A DNA stretch of 64,000 nucleotides from Actinobacteria bacterium OV320. Lineage in GTDB: Bacteria > Actinomycetota > Actinomycetes > Streptomycetales > Streptomycetaceae. The stretch spans positions 496,001-560,000 of the forward strand of contig LJCX01000029.1 in NCBI GenBank assembly GCA_001298545.1, in the 5' to 3' direction. The notes beneath the pieces are model-generated. The model ran no database searches and was not told where the DNA came from. It saw only the letters and a list, made by a program, of their open reading frames with translations. Shown in pieces: positions 25,298 to 34,512 of this stretch; position 1 is the first letter of the stretch; each line of letters opens with the position of its first letter. A program made the position numbers and the translations under genes.

Positions 25298-26202
25298 GGC
25301 TTGACCGGCCGGACGGGCCCCCGGCGCCCGGGGTGACGGTCCCAGAAATCGGCGAGCGCGTGGGCCGTCGGCAGCGGCTGGTCCTGGTTCGGCGAGTGCT
25401 CGGCGCCCGGGACGACCGTCCGGTGCGCCCGCAGCTCCAGGGCCATGTCGTCGAGGAGGGACACCGGCCAGGTGTCGTCCCGCGCACCCGACAGGACATG
25501 GAACGGCAGCGGAACGGCGGCGAGTTCACCGACCCGGTTCGGCTCCACGCACAACTGTCGCCCGGTCACCAGGAGTTGAGCGGGCTTGTGGTTCAGCCAG
25601 CGCCGTCGCAACAGCTCGGGGTCGCCGGGGCCGCGGGCCGGACCGCCGACCTCCTCCGGCGGACCCATCGCCAGGATCGCCTCCCACACCTGCGGCATCG
25701 TCATCACCGCGAGCGCGTCGTGCAGCAGCTTCACGCGCTGCTTCTGGGACTCCGAGATCTCGGCCGGGCCCGAGGCGACGAGCGTGAACGACAGGAAGGG
25801 GGAGTGGTCGAGAAGCACGGCGGCACGGGCGATCTGACCGCCGAGGGAATGCCCCATCAGGTGCACAGGGGTGTCGAGAGCCGCCGCCTGCGCCAGCACG
25901 TCCCGCGCCAACTCCTCACGCGCGTAAGCGGATTCGTCGACAGCCGGTCCGTCGGACTCGTTCTGCCCGCGCCCGTCCACGGCGACGGTCCGGTAGCCGC
26001 GGGCCGCGAGCGGCTCGTGCATCCGGTGGAAATCCTCCTTGCTGCCGGTGAAGCCGGGCATCAGCAGCGCGACACCCCGCTGCTCGACACCGGCGGGCAC
26101 GGGCGCGTCGACGACGGCGAACTCGCCGCGCTCGGTCCGCAGCGGATACGAGAGCGCGCCGGGGGGCGGCGGGAAGGGGCTGCTGGAGCTGGGCCTGGTC
26201 AC
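25294..26202 (-). CDS. Alpha/beta hydrolase
   Basis: This 302-residue hydrolase has the nucleophile elbow GHSLGG (about 121-126), the oxyanion region PGFTGSK, an acid in SGARDDTWP and the catalytic His in GAEHSP near the end. DGRGQNESDGP marks the strand after the oxyanion loop. No signal peptide. The GTG at 26202 is preceded on the minus strand by TAGCCT (26214-26209) six nt upstream, so it appears leaderless. Its stop overlaps the convergent NYN gene. It is probably a cytoplasmic esterase or lipase; the substrate cannot be predicted. Confidence 0.88.
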   Translation of the reverse strand: MTRPSSSSPFPPPPGALSYPLRTERGEFAVVDAPVPAGVEQRGVALLMPGFTGSKEDFHRMHEPLAARGYRTVAVDGRGQNESDGPAVDESAYAREELARDVLAQAAALDTPVHLMGHSLGGQIARAAVLLDHSPFLSFTLVASGPAEISESQKQRVKLLHDALAVMTMPQVWEAILAMGPPEEVGGPARGPGDPELLRRRWLNHKPAQLLVTGRQLCVEPNRVGELAAVPLPFHVLSGARDDTWPVSLLDDMALELRAHRTVVPGAEHSPNQDQPLPTAHALADFWDRHPGRRGPVRPVKP

Positions 26203-26286
26203 GCCCCGAGGCTACCGGGAGGGCCCATCGCGCGCCGTCGGTGGTACCTCTCCCGGAACGCTCTTCCGAACGCTCCCTCGGGAACG

Positions 26287-26328
26287 CCGACGGCCCGGCC
26301 CCTCGCCGAGGAGGGACCGGGCCGTCGG
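26287..26328 (-). terminator. Terminator of the DEAD-box helicase gene
   Basis: A 12-bp perfect outer stem (26287-26298 with 26317-26328) with further imperfect pairing inside lies 23 bp beyond the helicase stop on the minus strand. Confidence 0.8.
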
Positions 26329-26350
26329 GCCGTCATGCCATGCCGGTGGA

Positions 26351-28678
26351 TCAGCCGTCCGCAGGCTCCGCGGCAGCCGTCGCCTTGCGGGTGCGACGCA
26401 CCCTCGGCTTCGCCTCCGCCGTGTCGACCGCGGTCTCGGCCTCGGCGGGGGCCGGGGCGGTGGCGGCGGTCTTGCGGGTGCGGCGCGGCTTGGTGGCTTC
26501 CGCTTCCTGGGTGGCCTGGGCCGGGATGTCGGCCGTGGTGGCCGTCGTCTCGGTGGCCTTGCGGGTGGTGCGGCGGCGGGGCTTGGCCTCGGTCGCTTCG
26601 GCCGTGTCGACGGCGGCTTCGGCCGGGGCCGCGGCTGCCGTCTTGCGGGTGCGGCGCGGCTTGACCACGGTCTCGGCGGCCGCGACGGCCTCCGGGGCCT
26701 CGACGGTCTCGACCACGGCTTCGGCCGGAGCCGTCGCCTTGCGGGTGCGGCGGCGCGGCTTGGCCTCCGTCGCCTCCGCGATGGCGACAGCGGCCTCGGC
26801 GGCCGGCGCCTCCGTCACGGTGGCCGGGGCGGTCGCCTCGGTCTGCACGGCCTGCACGGTCTCCGCGGTCTTGCGGGTACGGCGGCGACGCGGCGCGGCC
26901 ACGGTCTCCGGAGCTGCCTCCGCAGCGGTGCCCTCGGCGGTCGCCACGGCCGCCACAGCCGCGTCCGCTGCCTCGGCGACGGGCTCGACGGTCGCCGTCG
27001 CCGTGCCGGCCGGCACGGCCGTCACGACGGCGGCCTCGTGCGCGGACGTGTTGCGGGTACGGCGCCGACGGCGCGGAGTACGCGGGCCTGCGGCCTCCTC
27101 CGCCACGGGCGTCGGCTCGGCCACGGGGGCCTGCTCGGCCGCCGTGGTCCCGGCGGGCGTCGCGTCGAGCGGGGAGCCGTTGCGCGTACGACGACGGCGA
27201 CGGGGCGTACGCGCCGAACGCTCGCGCTCTTCGGTCTGCTCCGCCGTCCGGTCGCCGGAACGGGACTCGCTGCGGCCACCGCGGTCGTCACGACCGCCCC
27301 GGTCACCACGGCCGCCTCGGTCACCACGGCCACCGCGGTCACCGCGGTCACCACGACCGCCCCGGTCGCTGCGACCGCGCGCTCCGCGGCCGCCCGGCTC
27401 GCCGAGGTCCTCGAGCTCCTCCGCGTCGAGCCCGGCGCGGGTGCGCTCCGAGCGCGGCAGAACACCCTTGGTGCCCGCGGGGATGCCGAGTTCCTCGAAG
27501 AAGTGCGGAGAGGTGGAGTACGTCTCCGGCGGGTCGCTGAACTCGAGCTCCAGCGCCTTGTTGATGAGCTGCCAGCGCGGGATGTCGTCCCAGTCGACCA
27601 GCGTGACCGCGATGCCCTTGGCACCCGCGCGGCCGGTACGGCCGATGCGGTGCAGGTAGGTCTTCTCGTCCTCGGGGGACTGGTAGTTGATGACGTGCGT
27701 GACGCCTTCGACGTCGATGCCGCGGGCGGCCACGTCGGTGCAGACGAGGACGTCGACCTTGCCGTTGCGGAAGGCGCGCAGCGCCTGCTCACGGGCGCCC
27801 TGGCCGAGGTCGCCGTGGACCGCGCCGGAGGCGAAGCCGCGCTGCTGGAGCTGGTCGGCCAGGTCGGCGGCGGTGCGCTTGGTACGGCAGAACACCATGA
27901 CCAGGCCCCGGCCCTCGGCCTGGAGGATCCGCGCCACCATCTCGGGCTTGTCCATGTTGTGCGCGCGGTACACGTGCTGCTTGGTGTTCGCGACGGTCCT
28001 GCCCGCGTCGTCCGGCGACGTGGCGTTGATGTGCGTGGGCTGCGACATGTAGCGGCGGGCGAGGCCGATGACCGCGCCCGGCATGGTCGCCGAGAACAGC
28101 ATGGTCTGGCGCTTCGCCGGAAGCATGTTGATGATCTTCTCGACGTCGGGCAGGAAGCCCAGGTCGAGCATCTCGTCGGCCTCGTCCAGGACGAGCGACT
28201 TGATGTGCTTGAGGTCGAGCTTCTTCTGGCCCGCGAGGTCCAGCAGTCGGCCCGGGGTGCCGACGACCACGTCGACGCCCTTCTTCAGGGCCTCGACCTG
28301 GGGCTCGTAGGCCCGGCCGCCGTAGATGGCGAGGACGCGGACGTTGCGTACCTTGCCCGCGGTCAGCAGGTCGTTGGTGACCTGCGTGCACAGCTCACGC
28401 GTGGGGACGACGATGAGCGCCTGCGGGGCGTCGGTGAGATCCTCGGGCCGGGCTCGGCCGGCCTCGACGTCGGCGGGGACGGTCACGCGCTCGAGGAGCG
28501 GGAGTCCGAAGCCGAGCGTCTTGCCGGTGCCGGTCTTGGCCTGGCCGATGACGTCCGTGCCCGTGAGGGCCACGGGGAGCGTCATCTCCTGGATCGGGAA
28601 GGGACTGATGATGCCGACGGCCTCAAGGGCCTCAGCGGTCTCGGAAAGAATGCCGAGCTCTCGGAACGTGGTAGTCAG
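26351..28678 (-). CDS. DEAD-box RNA helicase with basic repeat tail; probable CTG start
   Basis: The ATP-dependent RNA helicase core has the Q motif (FRELGI to FPIQ, residues 5-30), AKTGTGKT (47-54), PTREL, VLDEADEML (DEAD 165-168), SAT (196-198) and HRIGRTGRAG. After ~420 residues the tail changes to an RGG/RGD-rich block and about eight basic repeats of the PRRTRKTA type separated by Ala/Glu/Val-rich spacers. Total 775 residues. No ATG, GTG or TTG lies between an upstream in-frame TGA and the Q motif. The first ATG (28585) would delete the Q motif. CTG at 28678, seven nt after AGAGG, is the best start. It probably acts in ribosome assembly or RNA decay. Confidence 0.92.
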   Translation of the reverse strand: MTTTFRELGILSETAEALEAVGIISPFPIQEMTLPVALTGTDVIGQAKTGTGKTLGFGLPLLERVTVPADVEAGRARPEDLTDAPQALIVVPTRELCTQVTNDLLTAGKVRNVRVLAIYGGRAYEPQVEALKKGVDVVVGTPGRLLDLAGQKKLDLKHIKSLVLDEADEMLDLGFLPDVEKIINMLPAKRQTMLFSATMPGAVIGLARRYMSQPTHINATSPDDAGRTVANTKQHVYRAHNMDKPEMVARILQAEGRGLVMVFCRTKRTAADLADQLQQRGFASGAVHGDLGQGAREQALRAFRNGKVDVLVCTDVAARGIDVEGVTHVINYQSPEDEKTYLHRIGRTGRAGAKGIAVTLVDWDDIPRWQLINKALELEFSDPPETYSTSPHFFEELGIPAGTKGVLPRSERTRAGLDAEELEDLGEPGGRGARGRSDRGGRGDRGDRGGRGDRGGRGDRGGRDDRGGRSESRSGDRTAEQTEERERSARTPRRRRRTRNGSPLDATPAGTTAAEQAPVAEPTPVAEEAAGPRTPRRRRRTRNTSAHEAAVVTAVPAGTATATVEPVAEAADAAVAAVATAEGTAAEAAPETVAAPRRRRTRKTAETVQAVQTEATAPATVTEAPAAEAAVAIAEATEAKPRRRTRKATAPAEAVVETVEAPEAVAAAETVVKPRRTRKTAAAAPAEAAVDTAEATEAKPRRRTTRKATETTATTADIPAQATQEAEATKPRRTRKTAATAPAPAEAETAVDTAEAKPRVRRTRKATAAAEPADG

Positions 28679-29095
28679 GGTGCTGCCTCTTCTGTGTGCG
28701 CGGTGCGAGGCGAGCGCGGGGGTCGTGTCAGGACCGTGCCGGGGGACGTCGACTGCCTCACGGGCCAGCCGTCAGGACACGGGACCTCTGCCGACGCTCT
28801 AGCGCTCGTACCGCTGAGGGGGTCCCCTCCGGGTTTCCGTACGCACAGTGCCGTACGGGCGAGGAGGGCTGTCGGGTCGGAGCCGATCGGGCCACCGACC
28901 GGGCATCCTCATACGTGCGGCCCGTCGAATATTCGGCAGGCGCATTACCACCATACCCCGGAATCGCGCACACGCGATGGCCGATTCGGTCACGTTGTGG
29001 TTGTCACAGTGCCGGGGGTGGTCCCGTACGTCTTCGTTGTCACACTGATTGACCAGGGACTTCCCCCGTGCGACGAGCGGGCTATTGTGCGCTTC
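28679..29095. other. 417-bp divergent intergenic region with paired repeats
   Basis: This separates the helicase and ferritin-like genes. GTTGTCACAGTG (29000-29011) and GTTGTCACACTG (29036-29047) are direct repeats 36 bp apart, close to the ferritin-like gene. TATTGT (29083-29088) lies 7 nt before that gene's ATG and would give a leaderless mRNA. The left half holds the helicase leader; no structure is recognised there. Confidence 0.5.
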
Positions 29096-29824
29096 ATGAC
29101 GACCTCTGACAAGCCTGAGAACACCGCCACCGGGATCGCAGCCCAGGACTGGACGACGGCCTCGGCCGACCCGCAGTACCGGGCCGCGGTCGTGGATCTG
29201 CTGGGTGCGCTGGCGTACGGCGAGCTGGCGGCGTTCGAGCGGCTCGCTGAGGACGCCAAGCTGGCGCCGACGCTGGAGGACAAGGCGGAGCTGGCGAAGA
29301 TGGCGTCGGCCGAGTTCCACCACTTCGAGCGGCTGCGCAACCGGCTCACCGAGATCGGTGAGGAGCCGACGCGGGCGATGGAGCCGTTCGTCGCCGCGCT
29401 CGACGGTTTCCACCGGCAGACGGCCCCGTCGGACTGGCTGGAGGGCCTCGTCAAGGCGTACGTCGGCGACTCGATCGCCAGTGACTTCTACCGCGAGGTC
29501 GCGGTGCGCCTGGACACCGACAGCCGCGCCCTGGTCCTTGCCGTGCTCGACGACACCGGCCACGCCGGCTTCGCGGTGGACCGGGTGCGTGGCGCGATCG
29601 ACGCCGACCCGCGGGTGGGCGGACGGCTCGCGCTGTGGGCGCGGCGGCTGATGGGCGAGGCCCTGTCGCAGTCCCAGCGGGTGGTCGCGGACCGCGACGC
29701 GCTGTCGACGATGCTCGTGGGCGGCGTCGCGGACGGTTTCGACCTCGCCGAGGTCGGCCGGATGTTCTCCCGGATCACCGAGGCGCACACCAAGCGGATG
29801 GCGGCGCTGGGGCTGGCCGCCTAG
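29096..29824 (+). CDS. Ferritin-like fold protein, MiaE-related
   Basis: This 242-residue four-helix protein shows diiron-type spacing: GELAAFERL, then SAEFHHFERL (ExxH), GDSIASDFYRE, and DDTGHAGF where an Asp may replace the second ExxH Glu. It belongs to the actinobacterial ferritin-like group related to tRNA hydroxylase MiaE (Rv3210c by position). Whether it binds iron or hydroxylates anything is unknown. ATG at 29096 appears leaderless. The gene is divergent from the helicase, as in mycobacteria, and ends before a small membrane protein gene on the opposite strand. Confidence 0.85.
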   Translation: MTTSDKPENTATGIAAQDWTTASADPQYRAAVVDLLGALAYGELAAFERLAEDAKLAPTLEDKAELAKMASAEFHHFERLRNRLTEIGEEPTRAMEPFVAALDGFHRQTAPSDWLEGLVKAYVGDSIASDFYREVAVRLDTDSRALVLAVLDDTGHAGFAVDRVRGAIDADPRVGGRLALWARRLMGEALSQSQRVVADRDALSTMLVGGVADGFDLAEVGRMFSRITEAHTKRMAALGLAA

Positions 29825-29903
29825 AACTTGTCCGGCCGGTCGAGTCGCGGGGGAGCGGCCGCACAGGCCCCTCCCCGCCGGCTGTCACCGGTCGTCGCCG
29901 GGC

Positions 29904-30173
29904 TCAGGCCGGGGCCGACCGCCGGCGGAGTCGGCCGGCCGGGCGCAGCAGCAGGGAGAGCGAGGCGGCGGAGACGATCCCCGCGCCGAGGAGACTCGCC
30001 AGGGCGGTGCCGGGGCCCAGCGCGCTGTGGGTGACGAAGTCACCGAACAGCGCTCCGGCGACGCCCGTCGCGAAGACGAGGGTGCGCACCGGCAGTCGGT
30101 GCGAGAAGCGGTGGACCGCCGCCCACGCGAGCACGAGACCGAGCACAGCGGAGCCGAGCGCTTCCAAGATCAT
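29904..30173 (-). CDS. Small integral membrane protein
   Basis: This 89-residue protein has about three membrane helices (ILEALGSAVLGLVLAWAAV; TLVFATGVAGALFGDFV; TALASLLGAGIVSAASLSLLL) and a very basic C-terminus (RPAGRLRRRSAPA), placing the tail in the cytoplasm. I recognise no family. ATG at 30173 is preceded by GGGAGGG at good spacing; a longer frame begins 36 bp upstream. It is convergent with the ferritin-like gene. Confidence 0.75.
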   Translation of the reverse strand: MILEALGSAVLGLVLAWAAVHRFSHRLPVRTLVFATGVAGALFGDFVTHSALGPGTALASLLGAGIVSAASLSLLLRPAGRLRRRSAPA

Positions 30174-30379
30174 ATGGGTCCCTCCCGGACGGTTGGGGCT
30201 CTGCATCAAGGTCGTAGCCCGTCATACCCGTGACCTGCGGAATGCAATCCTCCTCTGTGGCCGACTTGTGCTCCATCTGTGGAGAGGACGCCGACAGCGA
30301 AACCGGCCGGGCGCCCGACGGCGGGAAGGTCCGGCGGGAAGGCCGGTGGGGACGTCCGGTGGGGATCTCCGGTGGCGAG

Positions 30380-30429
30380 AACGCGAGTGGGGCCCGGCGA
30401 CCAGATGGTCGCCGGGCCCCACTCGCGTT
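30380..30429. terminator. 24-bp perfect inverted repeat (terminator)
   Basis: Arms 30380-30403 and 30406-30429 are perfectly complementary, with only GA between them. It lies 8 bp beyond the DUF3107 stop on the minus strand. The arms are long enough to extrude as a cruciform. Confidence 0.85.
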
Positions 30430-30436
30430 GCTTCGC

Positions 30437-30664
30437 CTACAGAGCGCCGAAGCCCACCTTGCGCGGGGCGGGCTCGCCCAGCTCGACGTAGGCCAGGCGG
30501 TCGGCCGGCACCAGGACCTTGCGGCCGTGCTGGTCCACGAGGCTGAGCAGCTGCGACTTTCCGGCCAGGGCCTCGGCCACCACGCGCTCGACTTCCTCGG
30601 GAGTCTGACCGCTCTCCAGAACGATCTCGCGGGGTGCGTGCAGCACGCCGATCTTGACCTCCAC
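30437..30664 (-). CDS. DUF3107 family protein
   Basis: This 75-residue protein (VEVKIGVLHAPREIVLESGQ...) is the DUF3107 family, counterpart of Rv3208A (TB9.4). It alternates strands with a helix (TPEEVERVVAEALAG) and contains LVDQHGRKVLVPADRLAYVELGE, resembling an ATP-binding-like or ubiquitin-like small fold. Function unknown. GTG at 30664 is preceded by GGAGGGAC. It follows the TetR gene on the same strand after 146 bp, as in mycobacteria. Confidence 0.92.
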   Translation of the reverse strand: MEVKIGVLHAPREIVLESGQTPEEVERVVAEALAGKSQLLSLVDQHGRKVLVPADRLAYVELGEPAPRKVGFGAL

Positions 30665-30810
30665 GGCTATGTCCCTCCGACGGTCATGAGGTGCGCGGGC
30701 GTCCGCGCCGTACGCTGCACACATTAGCCCGGTGAGGGGACGTTCACGGCGTGGCCGTCCACGCCAGGAGCGAACAGCGGGCGGGAACAAACGGCCGGGC
30801 GCCCCCGCGG

Positions 30811-31452
30811 TCAGTGCTGATCGGTGCCGTGCAGCGGGAAACCGGCGATGCCCCGCCAGGCCAGCGAGGCCAGCAGCTGCACCGCCTGGTCGCGCGGCAC
30901 GCTGCGGTCGCTGTGCAGCCAGGACCGCGCCACGACCTGGGCGAGGCCGCCCAGACCGGAGGCGAGCAGCATCGACTCCGCGCGCGAGAGGCCGGTGTCC
31001 TCCGCGATGACCTCGCAGATCGCCTCGGCGCACTCGGTGGTGACCTTGTCGACGCGCTCGCGCACCGCGGGCTCGTTCGTCAGGTCCGACTCGAAGACCA
31101 GGCGGAAGGCGCCGCCGTCGTCCTCGACGTAGGCGAAGTACGCGTCCATCGTGGCCCGGACCCGCTGCTTGTTGTCGGTCGTCGAGGCGAGCGCGCCGCG
31201 CACGGCCTGGATGAGCGACTCGCAGTGCTGGTCCAGCAGGGCCAGGTAGAGGTCGAGCTTGCCGGGGAAGTGCTGGTAGAGCACCGGCTTGCTGACTCCG
31301 GCCCGCTCCGCGATGTCGTCCATGGCGGCGGAGTGGTAGCCCTGCGCCACGAAGACTTCCTGGGCGGCGCCCAGCAGCTGGTTCCGACGGGCACGGCGCG
31401 GCAGGCGGGTGCCTCGCGGGCGCGCCGCCTCTGTCTGCTCGATGGCTGTCAC
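30811..31452 (-). CDS. TetR/AcrR family transcriptional regulator
   Basis: This 213-residue repressor has an N-terminal helix-turn-helix: RRNQLLGAAQEVFVAQGYHSAAMDDIAERAGVSKPVLYQHF split over helices 1-4 (residues about 20-62). The C-terminal ligand domain contains AYFAYVEDDGGAFRLVFESDL. GTG at 31452 with GGAGG upstream is preferred; GTG/ATG at 31476 is possible. It is the positional counterpart of Rv3208. The target is unknown; its own promoter and the DUF3107 gene are the first candidates. Confidence 0.9.
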   Translation of the reverse strand: MTAIEQTEAARPRGTRLPRRARRNQLLGAAQEVFVAQGYHSAAMDDIAERAGVSKPVLYQHFPGKLDLYLALLDQHCESLIQAVRGALASTTDNKQRVRATMDAYFAYVEDDGGAFRLVFESDLTNEPAVRERVDKVTTECAEAICEVIAEDTGLSRAESMLLASGLGGLAQVVARSWLHSDRSVPRDQAVQLLASLAWRGIAGFPLHGTDQH

Positions 31453-31632
31453 GCCGCCTCCCAAAGTGGTCCTCATGCGGTGAGCGCCGCGACGCCATCG
31501 TACTTTTCGGTAACCGTGCTGTGCGCGGTGCGCGTGCAGAATTTCACGGACTGGACGACGACAAAAGCGGTGTAAAAAGGTTTGGACCGGGATGTTACGG
31601 GCATACTCCGCCGCGCTCCAGCTCGGCCCATG

Positions 31633-31851
31633 TCAGCGATAGTCGTCCTCGTCGAGGGAGACGACGCGTGCCTGTTCGACGAGATCGGCTTCGTCGGCCC
31701 GGGCGGGATCCACGTCCTCCAGGGAGTCGTCGCGCTTCGGGATCACGTCCTTGGACTGCTCGGCGGCGTCGTTCTCCGGCGCTTCGACGTCGATCTCCCC
31801 GAAGTCGTCGTCCTCTTCGAACGTCTCCGGGTCGGTGGGGTCAACGGCCAT
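31633..31851 (-). CDS. Acidic hypothetical protein (72 aa)
   Basis: The product is extremely acidic (TFEEDDDFGEIDVEAPEND...; ends VVSLDEDDYR) and probably disordered. There is no signal or membrane segment. I do not recognise it beyond being Streptomyces-type. ATG at 31851 follows GGGAG. It is divergent from the alpha/beta hydrolase gene. Confidence 0.75.
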   Translation of the reverse strand: MAVDPTDPETFEEDDDFGEIDVEAPENDAAEQSKDVIPKRDDSLEDVDPARADEADLVEQARVVSLDEDDYR

Positions 31852-32092
31852 GGTGGGCTCCCTTCCTACGAACGTCCCTGCGAGGTGCAGGGGCCACAAG
31901 CGGGTGCCCTCGGTACGAGCCTAGGAGACACCCGTTTCGGACGCCATGCGATCGCTGTGCGGAGTGCCCCCGATTCGGGCGGGTATGGCACCGGCGCGGT
32001 GCCGGGGCGGTGTGCGTCCCGCGCGCGTGCGACCCGCGCGTGTGACGGCGAACACACAAAGGCGGGCGTGATCGTCTCGTAACATTGCCCGC

Positions 32093-33064
32093 ATGTCTTC
32101 GACCGAGCTGCCTTCCGTGCCGCCCACCAGTGTGCTGCCGAAGGCGATCGCGGTCCGGGTGGCCGAGGGCGAGAGGCTCCGGTCGGTCGGGCTGCCGGGC
32201 GTCACGCTCACGGTCCGCTCCAGGCCGCCCGCGCGCGAGGGCCTCGAGCCCGCCCTGTACGTGCACGGCCTGGGCGGTTCCTCGCAGAACTGGTCCGCGC
32301 TGATGGCGCTGCTCGACGGGGCGGTGGCGAGCGAGGCCCTGGATCTGCCGGGCTTCGGCGACTCCCCGCCGCCGGACGACGGCAACTACTCCATCACGGC
32401 ACACGCGCGTGCCGTCATCCGCTATCTCGACGCGGTCGACCGCGGACCCGTGCACCTGTTCGGCAACTCCCTCGGCGGTGCGGTGTCCACGCGCGTCGCC
32501 GCGGTCCGGCCCGACCTCGTGCGGACGCTGACGCTGGTGTCACCCGCGCTGCCGGAACTGCGGGTGCAGCGGACGGCGGTGCCCACCGGACTGGTCGGGC
32601 TTCCCGGCGTGGCCGCGCTCTTCACCAGATTCACCCGCGAGTGGACCGCCGAGCAGCGCGTCCGCGGCGTCACGGCGCTCTGTTACGGCGATCCCGGGCG
32701 TGTCAGCCCGGACGCGTTCCGCCACGCGGTGGAAGAACTGGAGCGGCGCCTTCAGCTGCCGTACTTCTGGGACGCGCTGACGCGTTCCACGCGCGGCCTG
32801 CTCAGCGCGTACACGCTGGGCGGTCAGCACGGGCTGTGGCGCCAGGCCGAGCGTGTCCTCGCTCCGACCCTCCTGGTCTACGGTGGTCGCGACCAGCTCG
32901 TCGGTTTCCGCATGGCGCAGCGGGCCGCCCGTACCTTCCGTGACTCCCGCCTGCTCACGCTGCCCGACGCCGGGCACGTGGCGATGATGGAATATCCCGA
33001 GACGGTGGCGACGGCGTTCCGGGAGCTGCTCGCCGACACCGCGACCAAGACCTCGGGAGGCTGA
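32093..33064 (+). CDS. Alpha/beta hydrolase
   Basis: This 323-residue hydrolase has the oxyanion motif HGLGGSSQNW (about 59-68), the nucleophile elbow GNSLGG (about 124-129), an acid in YGGRDQLVGF and the His in DAGHVAMME. LDLPGFGDSPPP matches the family. No signal peptide. ATG at 32093 appears leaderless, with TAACAT 7 nt upstream. The DUF3152 gene begins 8 bp after its stop, so the two form an operon. An enzymatic role cannot be named. Confidence 0.88.
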   Translation: MSSTELPSVPPTSVLPKAIAVRVAEGERLRSVGLPGVTLTVRSRPPAREGLEPALYVHGLGGSSQNWSALMALLDGAVASEALDLPGFGDSPPPDDGNYSITAHARAVIRYLDAVDRGPVHLFGNSLGGAVSTRVAAVRPDLVRTLTLVSPALPELRVQRTAVPTGLVGLPGVAALFTRFTREWTAEQRVRGVTALCYGDPGRVSPDAFRHAVEELERRLQLPYFWDALTRSTRGLLSAYTLGGQHGLWRQAERVLAPTLLVYGGRDQLVGFRMAQRAARTFRDSRLLTLPDAGHVAMMEYPETVATAFRELLADTATKTSGG

Positions 33065-33071
33065 GACCTAC

Positions 33072-34478
33072 GTGGGACGCCACAGCCGGCGTGGACCCGC
33101 GCCCAGGAGTGCCGCCAAAGGCGGCTCCAAGGGCGCGTCACAGGGGGCTCCTCCGGAGCCGTCCCCCCAGGGGGACCCGCGTGGCGCCCGCGTCCAGGTG
33201 CCGCCCCCGGGGTACGACGGAACCCCCTCGCACGGAGTGCCCCGCTTTCCGTTTCCCGACGGAACTCCGGCCCATGGGTTCCCGCAGGTGCGGGGCGGTC
33301 ACCCCGAGCAGCGTGAGGGCGGGGGCGGCTGGGGTGACTTGAGGGGACGATCAGCGGGTACCGGGCAGCCCGTGATACCGCGTCAGCGACCCATACCCCA
33401 GGACGGTCCGCGCCAGGGCCCTCGTCAAGGTTCCCGCCAGGGCCCGCGTCAGGAGTACCTCGACGCCTTCGGCGAGGACGACGAGGACGGCGAGGACGTC
33501 TTCACGCGCGCGAGGGTGCCGTCCGCCGCCGCACGAGTGCGTGAGCAGGATCCTTACTCCACCGACACCGACCGGGAGGCTGCCTTCCGTACCACCGGCC
33601 CGGCCGCCGTCGACGGCGGCGACGCGCCGCCCACCGGCGAGCCCGCGACCGCCCCGGGAGTCAAGGGGCGGGCGTTCGCCGGTATCGCGGCCGCCGCCGT
33701 CACCACAGTGCTGGCCGTCGTCGTCGCCGGACAGGTCGCCACCGGCCGGGACGACGACTCCGTCCGGTCGCAGTCCGCCTCCGGGCAGACCCGTGAGGCC
33801 GTCGACGACGACACCGCGCGCGGGGAGGACCGGCCGAGCCCGTCCGTGTCCGCCGGTGCGCCCGGCGCCGCGGCCACGCTGACGTACGCGCAGCGGATGG
33901 ACAGGAAGTACGCGCTCGGCGCCGAGCTCAAGGGGTCGGGAAAGTTCGACGCCGTCGCGGGCGTCGACAAGGCGCCCGGCAAGGGGCAGAAGTACACCTA
34001 CCGCGTGGACGTGGAACAGGGCCTCGGGCTCGACGGCGAACTCTTCGCGCAGGCCGTGCAGAAGACGCTCAACGACGACCGCAGCTGGGCCCACGACGGC
34101 GCCCGCACCTTCGAGCGGATCCAGTCGGGCGAGGCCGACTTCGTCATCACGCTCGCCAGTCCGGGCACCACCGCCGTGTGGTGCGCCAAGTCCGGTCTGG
34201 ACACCACGGAGGACAACGTCTCCTGCGACTCGGCCTCCACCGAGCGCGTGATGATCAACGCCTACCGGTGGGCCCAGGGGTCGGAGACCTTCGGCGACAA
34301 GATGTACGCCTACCGGCAGATGCTGATCAACCACGAGGTCGGCCACCGCCTCGGCTACAGCCATGTCACCTGTGACAAGGACGGCGACCTGGCGCCCGTC
34401 ATGCAGCAGCAGACGAAGTTCCTCGACCACGACGGGATCCACTGCCTGCCCAACGCCTGGCCCTATCCCGGCAGTTGA
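33072..34478 (+). CDS. DUF3152 membrane-anchored metalloprotease-like protein
   Basis: This 468-residue protein has a Pro/Gly/Arg-rich cytoplasmic tail of ~195 residues (repeats such as RQGPRQGSRQGPRQE), one membrane helix at about 199-220, then an external domain. The last part contains HEVGHRLGYSH (His421, Glu422, His425, His431), a metzincin-like zinc site. Four cysteines (WCAKSG, VSCDSA, VTCDKD, IHCLPN) may form disulphides, as expected outside the cell. GTG at 33072 is 8 bp after the hydrolase gene. Counterpart of Rv3207c. The substrate is unknown. Confidence 0.88.
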   Translation: MGRHSRRGPAPRSAAKGGSKGASQGAPPEPSPQGDPRGARVQVPPPGYDGTPSHGVPRFPFPDGTPAHGFPQVRGGHPEQREGGGGWGDLRGRSAGTGQPVIPRQRPIPQDGPRQGPRQGSRQGPRQEYLDAFGEDDEDGEDVFTRARVPSAAARVREQDPYSTDTDREAAFRTTGPAAVDGGDAPPTGEPATAPGVKGRAFAGIAAAAVTTVLAVVVAGQVATGRDDDSVRSQSASGQTREAVDDDTARGEDRPSPSVSAGAPGAAATLTYAQRMDRKYALGAELKGSGKFDAVAGVDKAPGKGQKYTYRVDVEQGLGLDGELFAQAVQKTLNDDRSWAHDGARTFERIQSGEADFVITLASPGTTAVWCAKSGLDTTEDNVSCDSASTERVMINAYRWAQGSETFGDKMYAYRQMLINHEVGHRLGYSHVTCDKDGDLAPVMQQQTKFLDHDGIHCLPNAWPYPGS

Positions 34479-34512
34479 GCCTCAGGGATGGACAGGTGTC
34501 TCATGGGGCGCG

